DNA of 64,000 bases from Verrucomicrobiota bacterium (lineage in GTDB: Bacteria; Verrucomicrobiota; Verrucomicrobiia; Opitutales; UBA953), in the NCBI GenBank assembly GCA_003569205.1, contig BGOK01000009.1:27074-91073 (forward strand), read 5' to 3'. The notes beneath the pieces are model-generated. The model had not been told where the DNA came from and searched no databases. It worked only from the letters and a program-made list of their open reading frames with translations. Each line of letters begins with the position of its first letter. The stretch's first letter is position 1. The position numbers and the translations under genes were made by a program. Of the stretch, positions 8,738-16,722 are shown piece by piece.

Positions 8738-10144
8738 ATGGCCTTCATGGACGACAACTTCATCCTTTCGACCGGCACGGCGCAGCAGCTGTTTCACGGC
8801 ACGGCGAAAGAGCAGGCGATTGTGGATTACCACTGCCACCTGAGCCCGAAGGACATCGCCGACGACCGTCGCTTCGAGGATCTCACCGCCATCTGGCTGG
8901 CAGGTGACCACTACAAGTGGCGCGCCATGCGTGCTAACGGCGTGAACGAGGAACTCATCACCGGTGCGGGTTCGTCCCCGCGCGAGAAGTTCCAAGCTTG
9001 GGCCGAGACGGTCCCGCACACCCTACGCAACCCGCTCTTTCACTGGACACACCTCGAACTACGCCGCCACTTCGGCATCACCGAAATCCTCGACGGCCAA
9101 TCGGCCCAAAAAATCTGGGACGAAGCCAACCACCAGCTCCAGCACAGCGACCTCACGGCCCGGGGTATCCTCAAGAAGATGAAGGTCGAAGTCGTTGGTA
9201 CGACCGATGACCCCGCTGACTCGCTCGACCTCCACCACGCCATCGCGAAGTCCGGCTGCGCCACCCGCGTCGTCCCGACCTACCGTCCCGACGCATGCCT
9301 CAAGGTCCGTCAGCCCGAACGCGTGAAAGCTTGGGCCAAGCGCCTCGCTGCCGCCACGGGCAAGGGTGCCGACACCTTTGCTGGCCTGATTACTGGCCTC
9401 AACCAGCGCCACGATGATTTCGCCGCCGCCGGTTGCCGCGCCACCGACCACGGCCTCGATTACTTGCCCGACGCCAGCTGCACTGAGGCGGAAGCCAGGG
9501 CCATTTGGGAACGCGCCATGGCCGGTCACGCCGCCACGCTTGAGGAGTCCGAGAAATTCACGGCCTTCATCATGTTGCACGTCGGTCGTCTCAACCACGC
9601 CAAGGGCTGGGCCACCCAGTTGCACCTCGGCGCCGTGCGCGACCCGAACCTCGGCCTACTCAAGCGCCTCGGCTCTGACGCCGGTTGCGACACCATCGGC
9701 GACTTCCGCCAAGGCCCCGGCCTGATCCGCTGGTTCGGCACGCTCTCGGGAGAGAACGCTCTAGGCAAAGTCATCCTCTACAACCTTAACCCCGCCGACA
9801 CCGCCCTCTTCGCCTGCCTCCCCGGTTCATTCCAGGACGGCATCACGCCGGGTAAGATTCAGTACGGTTCGGGGTGGTGGTTCCTCGACCAAGAACGCGG
9901 CATGCGTGACCAGATGAACATGCTCTCCGACCTCGGCCTCCTCGGTCGCTTCATCGGCATGATCACCGACTCCCGCTCCTTCCTCTCGTATCCGCGCCAC
10001 GAATACTTCCGTCGCATCCTGTGCGACCTCGTTGGCCAGGACGTCGAATCCGGCCGTATCCCTGACCGTAAGGACTGGAACGAGCGCCTCGTTGCCGACG
10101 TCTGCTACCGTAACGCTCGCCAGTACTTCGGCTTCAAGGCCTAA
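8738..10144 (+). CDS. uxaC: Glucuronate (uronate) isomerase
   Basis: Amidohydrolase-superfamily isomerase of 468 residues, the normal length for UxaC (E. coli about 470). It converts D-glucuronate to D-fructuronate and D-galacturonate to D-tagaturonate in the cytoplasm. The metal-binding start of the barrel is DYHCHLSPKDI (His32 and His34), and conserved segments such as LAGDHYKWRAMRANGV, VVGTTDDPADSL and LHVGRLNHAKGWATQLHLG are present. It is the last gene of the island and fixes the pathway as hexuronate catabolism. Mannonate dehydratase (UxuA) is the expected next enzyme but is absent from the window. No terminator is evident after the stop. Confidence 0.97.
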   Translation: MAFMDDNFILSTGTAQQLFHGTAKEQAIVDYHCHLSPKDIADDRRFEDLTAIWLAGDHYKWRAMRANGVNEELITGAGSSPREKFQAWAETVPHTLRNPLFHWTHLELRRHFGITEILDGQSAQKIWDEANHQLQHSDLTARGILKKMKVEVVGTTDDPADSLDLHHAIAKSGCATRVVPTYRPDACLKVRQPERVKAWAKRLAAATGKGADTFAGLITGLNQRHDDFAAAGCRATDHGLDYLPDASCTEAEARAIWERAMAGHAATLEESEKFTAFIMLHVGRLNHAKGWATQLHLGAVRDPNLGLLKRLGSDAGCDTIGDFRQGPGLIRWFGTLSGENALGKVILYNLNPADTALFACLPGSFQDGITPGKIQYGSGWWFLDQERGMRDQMNMLSDLGLLGRFIGMITDSRSFLSYPRHEYFRRILCDLVGQDVESGRIPDRKDWNERLVADVCYRNARQYFGFKA

Positions 10145-10163
10145 GCGGCTGATCATGGCTGGT

Positions 10164-10194
10164 TTGACTTCTGGGCCCTGCGGTCGAGAATAAT
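10164..10194 (+). promoter_or_regulatory. Possible sigma70-type promoter
   Basis: TTGACT at 10164-10169 and AATAAT at 10189-10194 are separated by 19 bases (17 if AGAATA at 10187 is the -10). Transcription would start almost at the following ATG (10204), giving a very short leader. This is pattern matching only. Confidence 0.3.
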
Positions 10195-10203
10195 CACGCC
10201 CCT

Positions 10204-10692
10204 ATGCTTTTTGGCTTCTTCCAGATATTCTTTCTTTGCCTGCTCTGGGGCCTAGGCCTCCAAGGCCCGGCGACCAAAGGAGCTAGCGGCTTCGGTGAGG
10301 ATGAATTGGTCCGTAAACGTGAACTGACGGCCTTTGAACGCATACTCAAGGCGACTTGCACGGGACTATTCATTCTCTCCACGCTCGCGAATTTCACCGC
10401 GCCATTTGATTTCCTGTTCGAAACTGAATCCTACTGGTGTGCCCTACCCTCGGCCGCCTGGATTCTATTCATGCTATTCCGGCGCTCCGTGCCGATGGAC
10501 GCCGAGGCCATCGGCACCGGCCTCTGGACCTTTGCGCCGTTCGCTTCCATTGGTCTTTGGTCTGTAATCGGCTTCCTCCAGCTAGATCTGGTTCCTTACC
10601 ACTCGCTCCTCTGGCAAACCGGCGGCGTGGGTGCGATGATTGCCTATGGCCTCACCCGAGATATCTCGCGGGAGATGAATCCCCCGTCTTAA
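10204..10692 (+). CDS. Small integral membrane protein, unknown function
   Basis: The 162-residue product has a hydrophobic N-terminus (LFGFFQIFFLCLLWGLGL), hydrophobic segments around residues 50-70, 78-95, 103-130 and 135-150, and a polar loop GFGEDELVRKRELTAFER between the first two. I do not recognise the family. A possible TTGACT/AATAAT promoter lies just upstream, separating it from uxaC, and the next gene encodes an exported thioredoxin-like protein 79 bases downstream. Nothing in the sequence suggests an enzyme. Confidence 0.6.
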   Translation: MLFGFFQIFFLCLLWGLGLQGPATKGASGFGEDELVRKRELTAFERILKATCTGLFILSTLANFTAPFDFLFETESYWCALPSAAWILFMLFRRSVPMDAEAIGTGLWTFAPFASIGLWSVIGFLQLDLVPYHSLLWQTGGVGAMIAYGLTRDISREMNPPS

Positions 10693-10771
10693 GGGGCCTT
10701 TTCTCTCTTAAAGACCCTTACAGAGGCTGAGTTGGACTTGCCAACGACCCGAGTGCGTATCAGATAAAGCC

Positions 10772-11311
10772 ATGCGCCTCCTGACCCTCCTAGCTGCCCT
10801 GCTCGTGATCCCGGCCTTTGCCGCCGACAAGAAGGAAAAGACTTTCAGCCTCCGCGACTTCGCTTGGGGTAAGTCCATCAGCGGTCCGACGGTCACCATG
10901 GGCAAGCTCACCGGTAAAGCCGTGATCCTTGAAGGTTGGGGCGTCAAGTGCCCACCCTGCATCGCTAGCCTGCCTCACCTCCAGGAACTTTCCGAGAAGT
11001 ATAAGGACACCCTCGTCGTCATCGGTGCCGAGTGCCAAGGCCACACCGCCAAGGAAATCGCCGTCGTGACCAAGAAGGCCGGCGTACAGTACGCCATCGT
11101 CGCTGGCATCACCAAGACGCCGATTCAGTTCTCTGGTATCCCCAAGGTCTTCGTCTTCGACAACAAAGGTAAGCTCGTCTTCGACGGCAGCCCCTCCGGC
11201 GCCGCCTTCATGGAAGCGGTCAAGAGCGTCGCCGAGAAGGCTGATGCCAAGGCCGCCCCCGCGACGACGCCTGCCCCTGGCGCTAAGCCAGCCGCCGCGA
11301 AGTCGGTCTAA
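10772..11311 (+). CDS. Periplasmic TlpA-like thioredoxin-fold protein
   Basis: The 179-residue product begins with a cleavable signal peptide (LLTLLAALLVIPAFAAD). A thioredoxin-like domain follows, with the active-site motif WGVKCPPCIASLPHLQEL; the CPPC dithiol replaces the usual CxxC of TlpA/ResA. A cis-Pro region appears as SGIPKVFVFD. The last 25 or so residues are an Ala/Pro/Lys-rich tail, probably disordered. Expected role: periplasmic thiol-disulfide exchange, for example keeping apocytochrome cysteines reduced. The stop is only 4 bases from the convergent alr stop. Confidence 0.85.
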   Translation: MRLLTLLAALLVIPAFAADKKEKTFSLRDFAWGKSISGPTVTMGKLTGKAVILEGWGVKCPPCIASLPHLQELSEKYKDTLVVIGAECQGHTAKEIAVVTKKAGVQYAIVAGITKTPIQFSGIPKVFVFDNKGKLVFDGSPSGAAFMEAVKSVAEKADAKAAPATTPAPGAKPAAAKSV

Positions 11312-11315
11312 GGAC

Positions 11316-12458
11316 TTAAGTTCGGTCGGTCCGGTAGACGCGCTGCACGCGTTGCGTGAGCGTACACAAGGCTTCCCATGGAATGCAGTCCGACCACGCA
11401 CAGAACTCGGCGACCGTGATGCGGTCCGCACCCTGTGCCCCGAGGATAGTAGCCATATCACCGACGGCAGCATCAGGGACGTCCGTGACGTCGACGACGG
11501 TCTGATCCATGGTCACACGTCCGAGAATCGGGCAACGCTGCCCACGGACCAGAAAGACTCCACGATTACTCGCTGCGGTCGGCACGCCGTCCCCGTAACC
11601 AACGGCCACGATGGCGACGCGTGAATCGCGGGCTAAAGTCTTGGTGCGATTATAACTGACGGCAGTACCCTTCGGGAGGTCCTTGACCAACACGACGCGG
11701 GCATGGAAGGACAAGACTGGGTCAGGCTTTAGGCTGGCCAAGAACGACCCCGCCGACGGCGGCAGGCCATACTGCATCAAGCCAATGCGGACGGCATTGA
11801 AAGGCGCGGCTGCGGAGAAACTTTCCAAGCCAGCGCTATTGTCCGCATGGATGAGTAACTGGGCGCGGACTTCGGCGGGAATCGACTCGAGCAAGTCCAA
11901 GAAGATCCGCCGCTGCTGCGACGTGTAAGCCGTATCGGCATCGGCGTCGGAGAAGTGCGTGTAGACACCGCGCCACTCCAAGCCCGGACTAGCGAGCACC
12001 TGCGCAAACACTTCGCGGGCGCACTCATGCCAGACACCGGCCCGGCCCATACCCGTGTCGACCTTGACGTGCACACGGACTTTGCGGCCGTGAGACGAAC
12101 CCCACGCGTCGAAGGCCTTGGCCTCTTCGAGCGAATTGATGGTCAGGTCGAAACCGTTCTCCGCCGCCCGGGCTACTTCATCGGGCAAGGTTGGACTCAG
12201 TAAAAGCGTATCCCCCTCGTGGCCGACTTCACGGAGGCGAATCGCTTCGGCGACATTGGCGACCGCAAAGGCATCCACGCCGGCCTGCAGTAAGCGACGG
12301 GCCACCTCGGGCATCCCATGTCCATAAGCATCGGCCTTCACCACCGCGACGTAACGCACATGCCGCGGCAAGGCCTGCTTGATGCGGCCGACATTGCGGT
12401 CGATGGCGGGTAGGTCGATCTCGACCCAAGCGCGGGACTGGGAAAACGGGGTGCTCAT
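11316..12458 (-). CDS. alr: Alanine racemase
   Basis: PLP-dependent fold-type III racemase of 380 residues that makes D-alanine for peptidoglycan. The PLP lysine is Lys41 in VVKADAYGHG; the catalytic tyrosine region is AVGYGDGVP, with RVTMDQ near the substrate carboxylate. I place the start at 12458, where ATG overlaps the tsaB stop as ATGA; a start 30 bases upstream is in frame but would run deeper into tsaB and adds non-conserved residues. It is the last gene of the trpG-nrdR-unknown-HIT-tsaB-alr cluster. TsaB and Alr are also neighbours in some other bacteria. Confidence 0.96.
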   Translation of the reverse strand: MSTPFSQSRAWVEIDLPAIDRNVGRIKQALPRHVRYVAVVKADAYGHGMPEVARRLLQAGVDAFAVANVAEAIRLREVGHEGDTLLLSPTLPDEVARAAENGFDLTINSLEEAKAFDAWGSSHGRKVRVHVKVDTGMGRAGVWHECAREVFAQVLASPGLEWRGVYTHFSDADADTAYTSQQRRIFLDLLESIPAEVRAQLLIHADNSAGLESFSAAAPFNAVRIGLMQYGLPPSAGSFLASLKPDPVLSFHARVVLVKDLPKGTAVSYNRTKTLARDSRVAIVAVGYGDGVPTAASNRGVFLVRGQRCPILGRVTMDQTVVDVTDVPDAAVGDMATILGAQGADRITVAEFCAWSDCIPWEALCTLTQRVQRVYRTDRT

Positions 12459-13111
12459 GGCGTGCCGCGGTGGCGTTCGCCCGACCACGTTGCAAAATCG
12501 GCGGCCGCATTCAAGGCCTCAGGCTTAGGCTCGAGTCGGAGCACTCCCACGTGGCCGAAGACCTTCGGTAAGTCAGGCCAGACCTCGGGCACCACTTGGG
12601 CATCGGGTAAGACCTGCGGGGCTTGGACCGCCGTGGTCAGGATACGTCCCGCCAAGGCCGTCACCTGCTCAACCTCGCATTCGCGGGCCGGACTCGGCAA
12701 GCCAGCAGCATCGACAGAAACTACGTGCCAGCGCTTGAGTCGGGATTCGGAGATGACGCTGAAAGCACCGACTTCACCACGCAAGCGCACGACGGCGGCG
12801 AGCGCGACCAGCGGCTCCCAGACCCAGACCTCGCATGGCTGTAGTGCCGCCCACGTGCGCACAGCCATCGCCGTGACCCGGATGCCGAGCATGGAACCTG
12901 GACCGACGCACACGGCGAAGGAACGCAGGTCAGCAAATTTCAGTCCAGCGGACGCCAAGGCTTGTTCTGCACAGGCGAAGGTCGCCTCTAAGGCACCCTC
13001 ATCAGAATGCGCCTCAGCGATCCAGCGACCGCCTTGCAGCACGCCGACGCGCACGCCGTGACGGGCGGAGCCATCGAGCACGAGGCACGGTTCGGCGGGT
13101 GCCATAGGCAT
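12455..13111 (-). CDS. tsaB: tRNA threonylcarbamoyladenosine biosynthesis protein TsaB
   Basis: The 218-residue product matches the size of TsaB, the inactive ASKHA paralogue that partners TsaD in making t6A37 on ANN-decoding tRNAs. It starts VLDGSARHGVRVGVL, and the conserved turn of the family is CVGPGSMLGIRVTAM, equivalent to GPGSFTGLRIG. The start is chosen at 13111 because this ATG overlaps the preceding stop by one base (TGATG) and gives family length; a longer open frame upstream overlaps the HIT gene and is Arg-rich junk. The C-terminal half is divergent. TsaD, TsaC and TsaE are not in the window. Confidence 0.85.
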   Translation of the reverse strand: MPMAPAEPCLVLDGSARHGVRVGVLQGGRWIAEAHSDEGALEATFACAEQALASAGLKFADLRSFAVCVGPGSMLGIRVTAMAVRTWAALQPCEVWVWEPLVALAAVVRLRGEVGAFSVISESRLKRWHVVSVDAAGLPSPARECEVEQVTALAGRILTTAVQAPQVLPDAQVVPEVWPDLPKVFGHVGVLRLEPKPEALNAAADFATWSGERHRGTP

Positions 13112-13458
13112 CAGCCTGGAGGCCAGCTCAGGGCGCGGCCACCGAGTAAGTGCACATGCAGGTGCGGGACGGATTCGCCGCCGTCGGGACCGTTGTTGAT
13201 CACGATACGGAATCCCTTGGCGAGGTTGAGCTGACGGCTCAGCTGAGCGGCCACGAGTAGCAGATGTCCCAGGGTAGCCTGATCTTCCGCGGTGGCCTCG
13301 CCTACGCGGACGATGGGCTTGCGCGGCACAACGAGCACATGCGTCGGAGCCTGCGGGGAGATATCGTGGAATGCCACGCACACGGCGTCTTCGTGAATCA
13401 ACTTCGCGGGAATCTCGTGGTCCGCGATTTTCTGGAAAAGCGTCTTCGGGATGCTCAT
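13111..13458 (-). CDS. HIT-family hydrolase (HINT type)
   Basis: Small cytoplasmic protein of 115 residues with the full HINT layout: ALIHEDAVCVAFHDISPQAPTH-like core (residues about 18-40), HVLVVPRKPI, FRIVINNGPDGGES and the HIT motif VPHLHVHLLGGR near the C-terminus. HINT proteins hydrolyse purine nucleoside phosphoramidates and AMP-lysine type adducts. The start is placed at 13458 (MSIPKTLFQKI), since the in-frame upstream extension is not HINT-like and would overlap the neighbouring unknown gene. It is translationally coupled to tsaB by a one-base overlap. Confidence 0.93.
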   Translation of the reverse strand: MSIPKTLFQKIADHEIPAKLIHEDAVCVAFHDISPQAPTHVLVVPRKPIVRVGEATAEDQATLGHLLLVAAQLSRQLNLAKGFRIVINNGPDGGESVPHLHVHLLGGRALSWPPG

Positions 13459-13466
13459 AAGAGTGA

Positions 13467-13949
13467 TTATAGCACGACCACTGTTAGGCGCCCACGACCC
13501 TGCACGCGAGCGGCATAGGCGTTCACACACTCGACCGCCTCATCGTAGGCCTGCCGGGCCTTGACCGAGCGGGCCTTGGAACCAGCCAAATAGTGATCCT
13601 GCAAGCCCACCACCCATAGAAGGACGTCCGGGGCGTCGCCGACCTGCGCCAAGGCTGCCTCGATACGTTCCGGAGCCCAAAGGGGCTCCAAAGGCTCATC
13701 CCGGTGGTCTAAGACGGCAATGGCGGGCAGGACGGCATCCGGAGCCAACAGACGCAACAGGTGCTCGGCCGCGTTCGCGAGCCCACGGGCGTCCAAGCCT
13801 GGGGCCGAAAACTCGTCGGATTCAAAGACCCGCACGACGGCGTCGACGTCGCGACGCAACGTGGGCTCCGTCCCGACCAGGGAAGCCAGCATCGCATTGA
13901 GCGTGCGCAGACGAGCTGGGCGGGCGGGTGCGGCGGAAGCAGAAGTCAC
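13467..13949 (-). CDS. Unknown protein in the nrdR-tsaB cluster
   Basis: The product is 160 residues from GTG at 13949, or 141 from ATG at 13892. I do not recognise the family. The body alternates hydrophobic strands and helices (VLPAIAVLDHR, APDVLLWVVGLQDHYLAG, RGRLTVVVL), which reads like a folded soluble alpha/beta protein. The stop is 8 bases from the HIT start, so it sits inside the cluster and is probably co-transcribed. The start region overlaps the 3' end of nrdR in another frame; if nrdR has lost a base, the two genes would meet as a GTGA overlap, which favours the GTG start. Confidence 0.6.
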   Translation of the reverse strand: MTSASAAPARPARLRTLNAMLASLVGTEPTLRRDVDAVVRVFESDEFSAPGLDARGLANAAEHLLRLLAPDAVLPAIAVLDHRDEPLEPLWAPERIEAALAQVGDAPDVLLWVVGLQDHYLAGSKARSVKARQAYDEAVECVNAYAARVQGRGRLTVVVL

Positions 13950-14409
13950 TTGGCTTTGCCGCCTTGCGGAGCTGGTCGATGGCCTTGGCCAATTCGTCAA
14001 TGTCACGGAACTCACGATAGACGCTCGCGAAGCGAACATAAGCAATCTGATCGACGGACTGCAGGTGGGTCATGATCTCCTCGCCGATAGCGCTGGAAGG
14101 CACTTCTTCCTCGAACTTCTTCTGCAGGCCTTCGACGATTTCCGAGATGAGCAGGTTAACGCGTTCGACTTCGACTGGGCGCTTATCGGTCGCCTTGCGA
14201 ATCCCTGACGCGATCTTGGTGATATCGAAATCTTCACGAGCGCCATTGCGTTTCACGACCACCAAACCTTCGCGGACGATTTCCTCCATCGTACTGAAAC
14301 GATGGGAGCAAGCGAGGCACTCGCGGCGGCGGCGGATGGAATGATTCCCCTTACCGAGACGGGTTTCGAGGACCTTGGTGTCTTCGTGATTACAGCGCGG
14401 ACAATACAT
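13822..14409 (-). CDS. nrdR: Transcriptional repressor NrdR (anomalous C-terminal extension)
   Basis: Zinc-ribbon and ATP-cone repressor of ribonucleotide reductase genes. The zinc ribbon is MYCPRCNHEDTKVLETR with the second pair CLACSHRF, and the ATP-cone runs from about residue 47 (VVKRNGAREDFDITKIASGI) to about 140 (YVRFASVYREFRDIDEL). NrdR is normally about 150-155 residues, but this frame runs to 195, with a tail rich in Arg, Ser and Pro lying over the next gene in another frame. Adding one base in the A-run near 13956 would end NrdR at 154 residues on TGA at 13948-13946. The true C-terminus is therefore uncertain. Confidence 0.9.
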   Translation of the reverse strand: MYCPRCNHEDTKVLETRLGKGNHSIRRRRECLACSHRFSTMEEIVREGLVVVKRNGAREDFDITKIASGIRKATDKRPVEVERVNLLISEIVEGLQKKFEEEVPSSAIGEEIMTHLQSVDQIAYVRFASVYREFRDIDELAKAIDQLRKAAKPSDFCFRRTRPPSSSAHAQCDAGFPGRDGAHVASRRRRRRAGL

Positions 14410-14412
14410 CGG

Positions 14413-14976
14413 TCAGAGGCGAAGGAAGTTTGCCAGGAGAGCGAGTCCGTTCTGCGTCGCGTAAGATTCGGGGTGAAACTGTACGCCCCAGATAGGTAAG
14501 TCGCGGTGGCGCAGGCCCATGACGAGGCCGTCTTCGGTCCACGCCGTAACCTCGAGGCAGGCCGGGAAAGTCTCGCGCTCGACGATGAGCGAGTGGTAGC
14601 GGGCCGCATTAAAGGGATTAGGCAGACCTTGAAAGAGGTCCGTGTTATTATGGAAGACTGGGGAGGTCTTACCGTGCATCAGGTTCGGGGCACGAAGAAC
14701 GCGGCCGCCGTAGACATGACCGATGGCTTGGTGGCCGAGGCAGACGCCGAGTATCGGCTTCTTGCCAGCGAAGGCGCGGATCATATCGCACGACACACCA
14801 GCTTCGGCGGGCGAGCACGGGCCCGGTGAAATCATCACGCGGTCGGGGTTGAGCGCGAGCGCTTCCTCAACCGTGATCTGGTCATTGCGGAAGACCTTCT
14901 GCTCCACGCCGAGTTGGCCAAAGTATTGCACCAGGTTGTAGGTGAAGGAGTCGTAGTTATCGATGACCAGGAGCAC
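14413..14976 (-). CDS. trpG: Anthranilate/aminodeoxychorismate synthase glutamine amidotransferase subunit
   Basis: Class I glutamine amidotransferase of 187 residues supplying ammonia to TrpE or PabB. The triad is complete: Cys in [10 protein letters not shown] and His/Glu in VQFHPES. It opens with the family signature [18 protein letters not shown]. Bacteria often use one such protein (TrpG/PabA) for both tryptophan and folate. The start is GTG at 14976. Its partner trpE is not in the window; trpD lies 40 kb away, so the tryptophan genes are scattered. nrdR begins 3 bases after the stop, suggesting one transcript. Confidence 0.93.
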   Translation of the reverse strand: MLLVIDNYDSFTYNLVQYFGQLGVEQKVFRNDQITVEEALALNPDRVMISPGPCSPAEAGVSCDMIRAFAGKKPILGVCLGHQAIGHVYGGRVLRAPNLMHGKTSPVFHNNTDLFQGLPNPFNAARYHSLIVERETFPACLEVTAWTEDGLVMGLRHRDLPIWGVQFHPESYATQNGLALLANFLRL

Positions 14977-15374
14977 AGGCTGACGATTTGCCTCGCTCGC
15001 CGAAGTGTCAAGGAGTCGCCCAAACGTGTGAACAACTGCGGAGCTGGCGAAGTTGTTCGCAACGCGACTTCACAGGGACGAAAAACTCCGTCCCACCGCG
15101 GCCACCCCAAGGGGTAAACCGACGTGCCAGCGCGTGACCCGAGCACCCACTTTTCGGGACTGGAATTGGCCGTGGTGGGGGTGGCTTCTGTCCTGCATTG
15201 ATGGGGCTAGCGGCCTATCCACCCATTCGGCCGTAAGGCCCCTAGGGAAGGAACCCAAACGATTCACATCCGGTCAAGCCTCCCCCTCCCTGCGAACACT
15301 TCGAATAGCCGCACAAACCCCTTGAAACTATGACTTTACAGAGCAAGGGGGGTGTGAATAACTATGTGCACGGT
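14977..15374. other. Intergenic region between divergent trpG and lpxC/fabZ
   Basis: About 400 bases with no convincing gene. It holds two inverted repeats: GTGAACAACT/AGTTGTTCGC at 15028-15037 and 15051-15060 (core stem of 8 bp), just upstream of trpG, and GGGACG/CGTCCC at 15075-15080 and 15089-15094. These could be an operator, an RNA leader hairpin or attenuator for trpG. No Trp-rich leader peptide was found. Promoters for both flanking genes must lie here but I cannot pick them. Confidence 0.5.
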
Positions 15375-16715
15375 ATGAAACAGCGCACCCTCGGAAAAGA
15401 AGCCTCAGTCAAAGGCAAGGCCCTCCACACCGGCCAAGAGGTCACCCTGACTCTTAAACCGGGCGCCCCCAACACTGGCCTCGTCTTCCGCCGCATCGAC
15501 CTTTTCGGCAAACCCGAGGTCCGTCCAGTCTCCGAAATGGTGACTGACTTGGAACGCAAGACCACGGTTTCGTCCGATGCTGTTAAGTTGCACACGATTG
15601 AGCACGTCCTCTCCGCACTCAGCGGCATGGGCATCGACAACGCGATTGTCGAACTCGACGCCTCAGAACCGCCCATCGTCGATGGCTCGGCCCGTCCGTT
15701 CACCACACTCATCCATCAATGTGGCATCGTCGATCAAGCCGATGAGCGCGAAGTCTTCACGCTCACGCAGCCCATCACGATCAACGAAGGCAGCCGCTCC
15801 ATCATCGCCCTGCCCTTTGACGGCCTACGCATTACCTGCACCTCAGCCGACGACCGCGGCATCCACACGCAGCACCTCACCATCGACATCGATTCCGAGA
15901 CGTATGAGGCACAAATCGCGCCGGCCCGCACGTTCACGATTTACGAGGACATCGAAGAGCTCCTTAAGAAAGGTCTGATCCAAGGCGGCTCGCTGGATTC
16001 GGCCATCATCCTCAAGGGGGACAAAGTCGTCAGCAAGGAACCCCTGCGTTTCAAGGACGAGCTCGTCCGCCACAAGATTCTCGATGTCATCGGCGACATC
16101 GTCCTCGCCGGCATCCGCCTCAAAGCCCACATCATCGCGGTCCGTCCTGGGCACGCCCTGAACGCCCGCCTCGCGGCAGCCGTGCGGAAGCAGTGGCAGG
16201 AGTCGAAAAACCCGAAGCCCAAGGCCGCGTTGACAAAGAAAGTCGAAGCCCCCACGGCTCCCTCTGGTAACGCCCTCGACATCCGCCAGATTCTCAACGC
16301 CCTCCCCCACCGCTATCCGTTCGTGATGGTCGACCGCGTCGTCGAGCTGACCGAAGACTCGCTCGTGGCGATTAAGAACGTCACGATCAATGAGCCCTAT
16401 TTCCAAGGCCACTTCCCGGGCCAGCCCGTGATGCCAGGCGTGCTGCAAATCGAAGCCATGGCACAAGCCGCTGGGCTCATCATGCTGCGCCGCGGCGCCG
16501 CCGACGAAGCCCCAAAGGTCGTCTTCTTCATGAGCGCAGACAAGGTGAAGTTCCGCAAGGCCGTGACTCCGGGAGACACGCTCGAGATTCGCGCCAAGCT
16601 GACAAAGATTCGTGGTCGGATTGCCGCCGCTGAGTGCGAGTGCTTTGTAAACGGCGAAACGGTCTCCTCCGCTGAGCTCCTCTTCGCCATCGCCGATTCG
16701 GTCGCTCAAGGCTGA
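15375..16715 (+). CDS. lpxC/fabZ: Bifunctional UDP-3-O-acyl-N-acetylglucosamine deacetylase / 3-hydroxyacyl-ACP dehydratase (LpxC-FabZ fusion)
   Basis: The 446-residue fusion joins two enzymes. LpxC (about 1-285) is the zinc deacetylase committing to lipid A; zinc ligands are in [11 protein letters not shown] (His77) and in [14 protein letters not shown], where the general acid-base His follows in VRPGHALN. A Lys/Pro linker ([12 protein letters not shown]) leads to FabZ (about 300-446), with the hot-dog catalytic His in [13 protein letters not shown] and Glu in [11 protein letters not shown]. This fusion is known in Bacteroidota, Chlorobiota and some Verrucomicrobiota. I start at 15375 ([12 protein letters not shown]), where LpxC homology begins; an ATG 45 bases upstream is also open. 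lpxA follows by 7 bases. Confidence 0.96.
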   Translation: MKQRTLGKEASVKGKALHTGQEVTLTLKPGAPNTGLVFRRIDLFGKPEVRPVSEMVTDLERKTTVSSDAVKLHTIEHVLSALSGMGIDNAIVELDASEPPIVDGSARPFTTLIHQCGIVDQADEREVFTLTQPITINEGSRSIIALPFDGLRITCTSADDRGIHTQHLTIDIDSETYEAQIAPARTFTIYEDIEELLKKGLIQGGSLDSAIILKGDKVVSKEPLRFKDELVRHKILDVIGDIVLAGIRLKAHIIAVRPGHALNARLAAAVRKQWQESKNPKPKAALTKKVEAPTAPSGNALDIRQILNALPHRYPFVMVDRVVELTEDSLVAIKNVTINEPYFQGHFPGQPVMPGVLQIEAMAQAAGLIMLRRGAADEAPKVVFFMSADKVKFRKAVTPGDTLEIRAKLTKIRGRIAAAECECFVNGETVSSAELLFAIADSVAQG

Positions 16716-16722
16716 AGACCGG

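Noticed and set aside
7454..9019. 521-residue minus-strand frame across kinase, SDR and uxaC
   Set aside because: Spans three confident genes on the other strand and the C-rich tract; no domain and atypical composition.
12455..13381. Long form of tsaB with 90 extra N-terminal residues
   Set aside because: The extension is Arg/Pro-rich, overlaps the HIT gene in another frame and exceeds family length; the start at 13111 has a one-base overlap and correct size.
14977..15374. Trp leader peptide or attenuator
   Set aside because: No short frame with Trp pairs precedes the hairpins; only inverted repeats remain.
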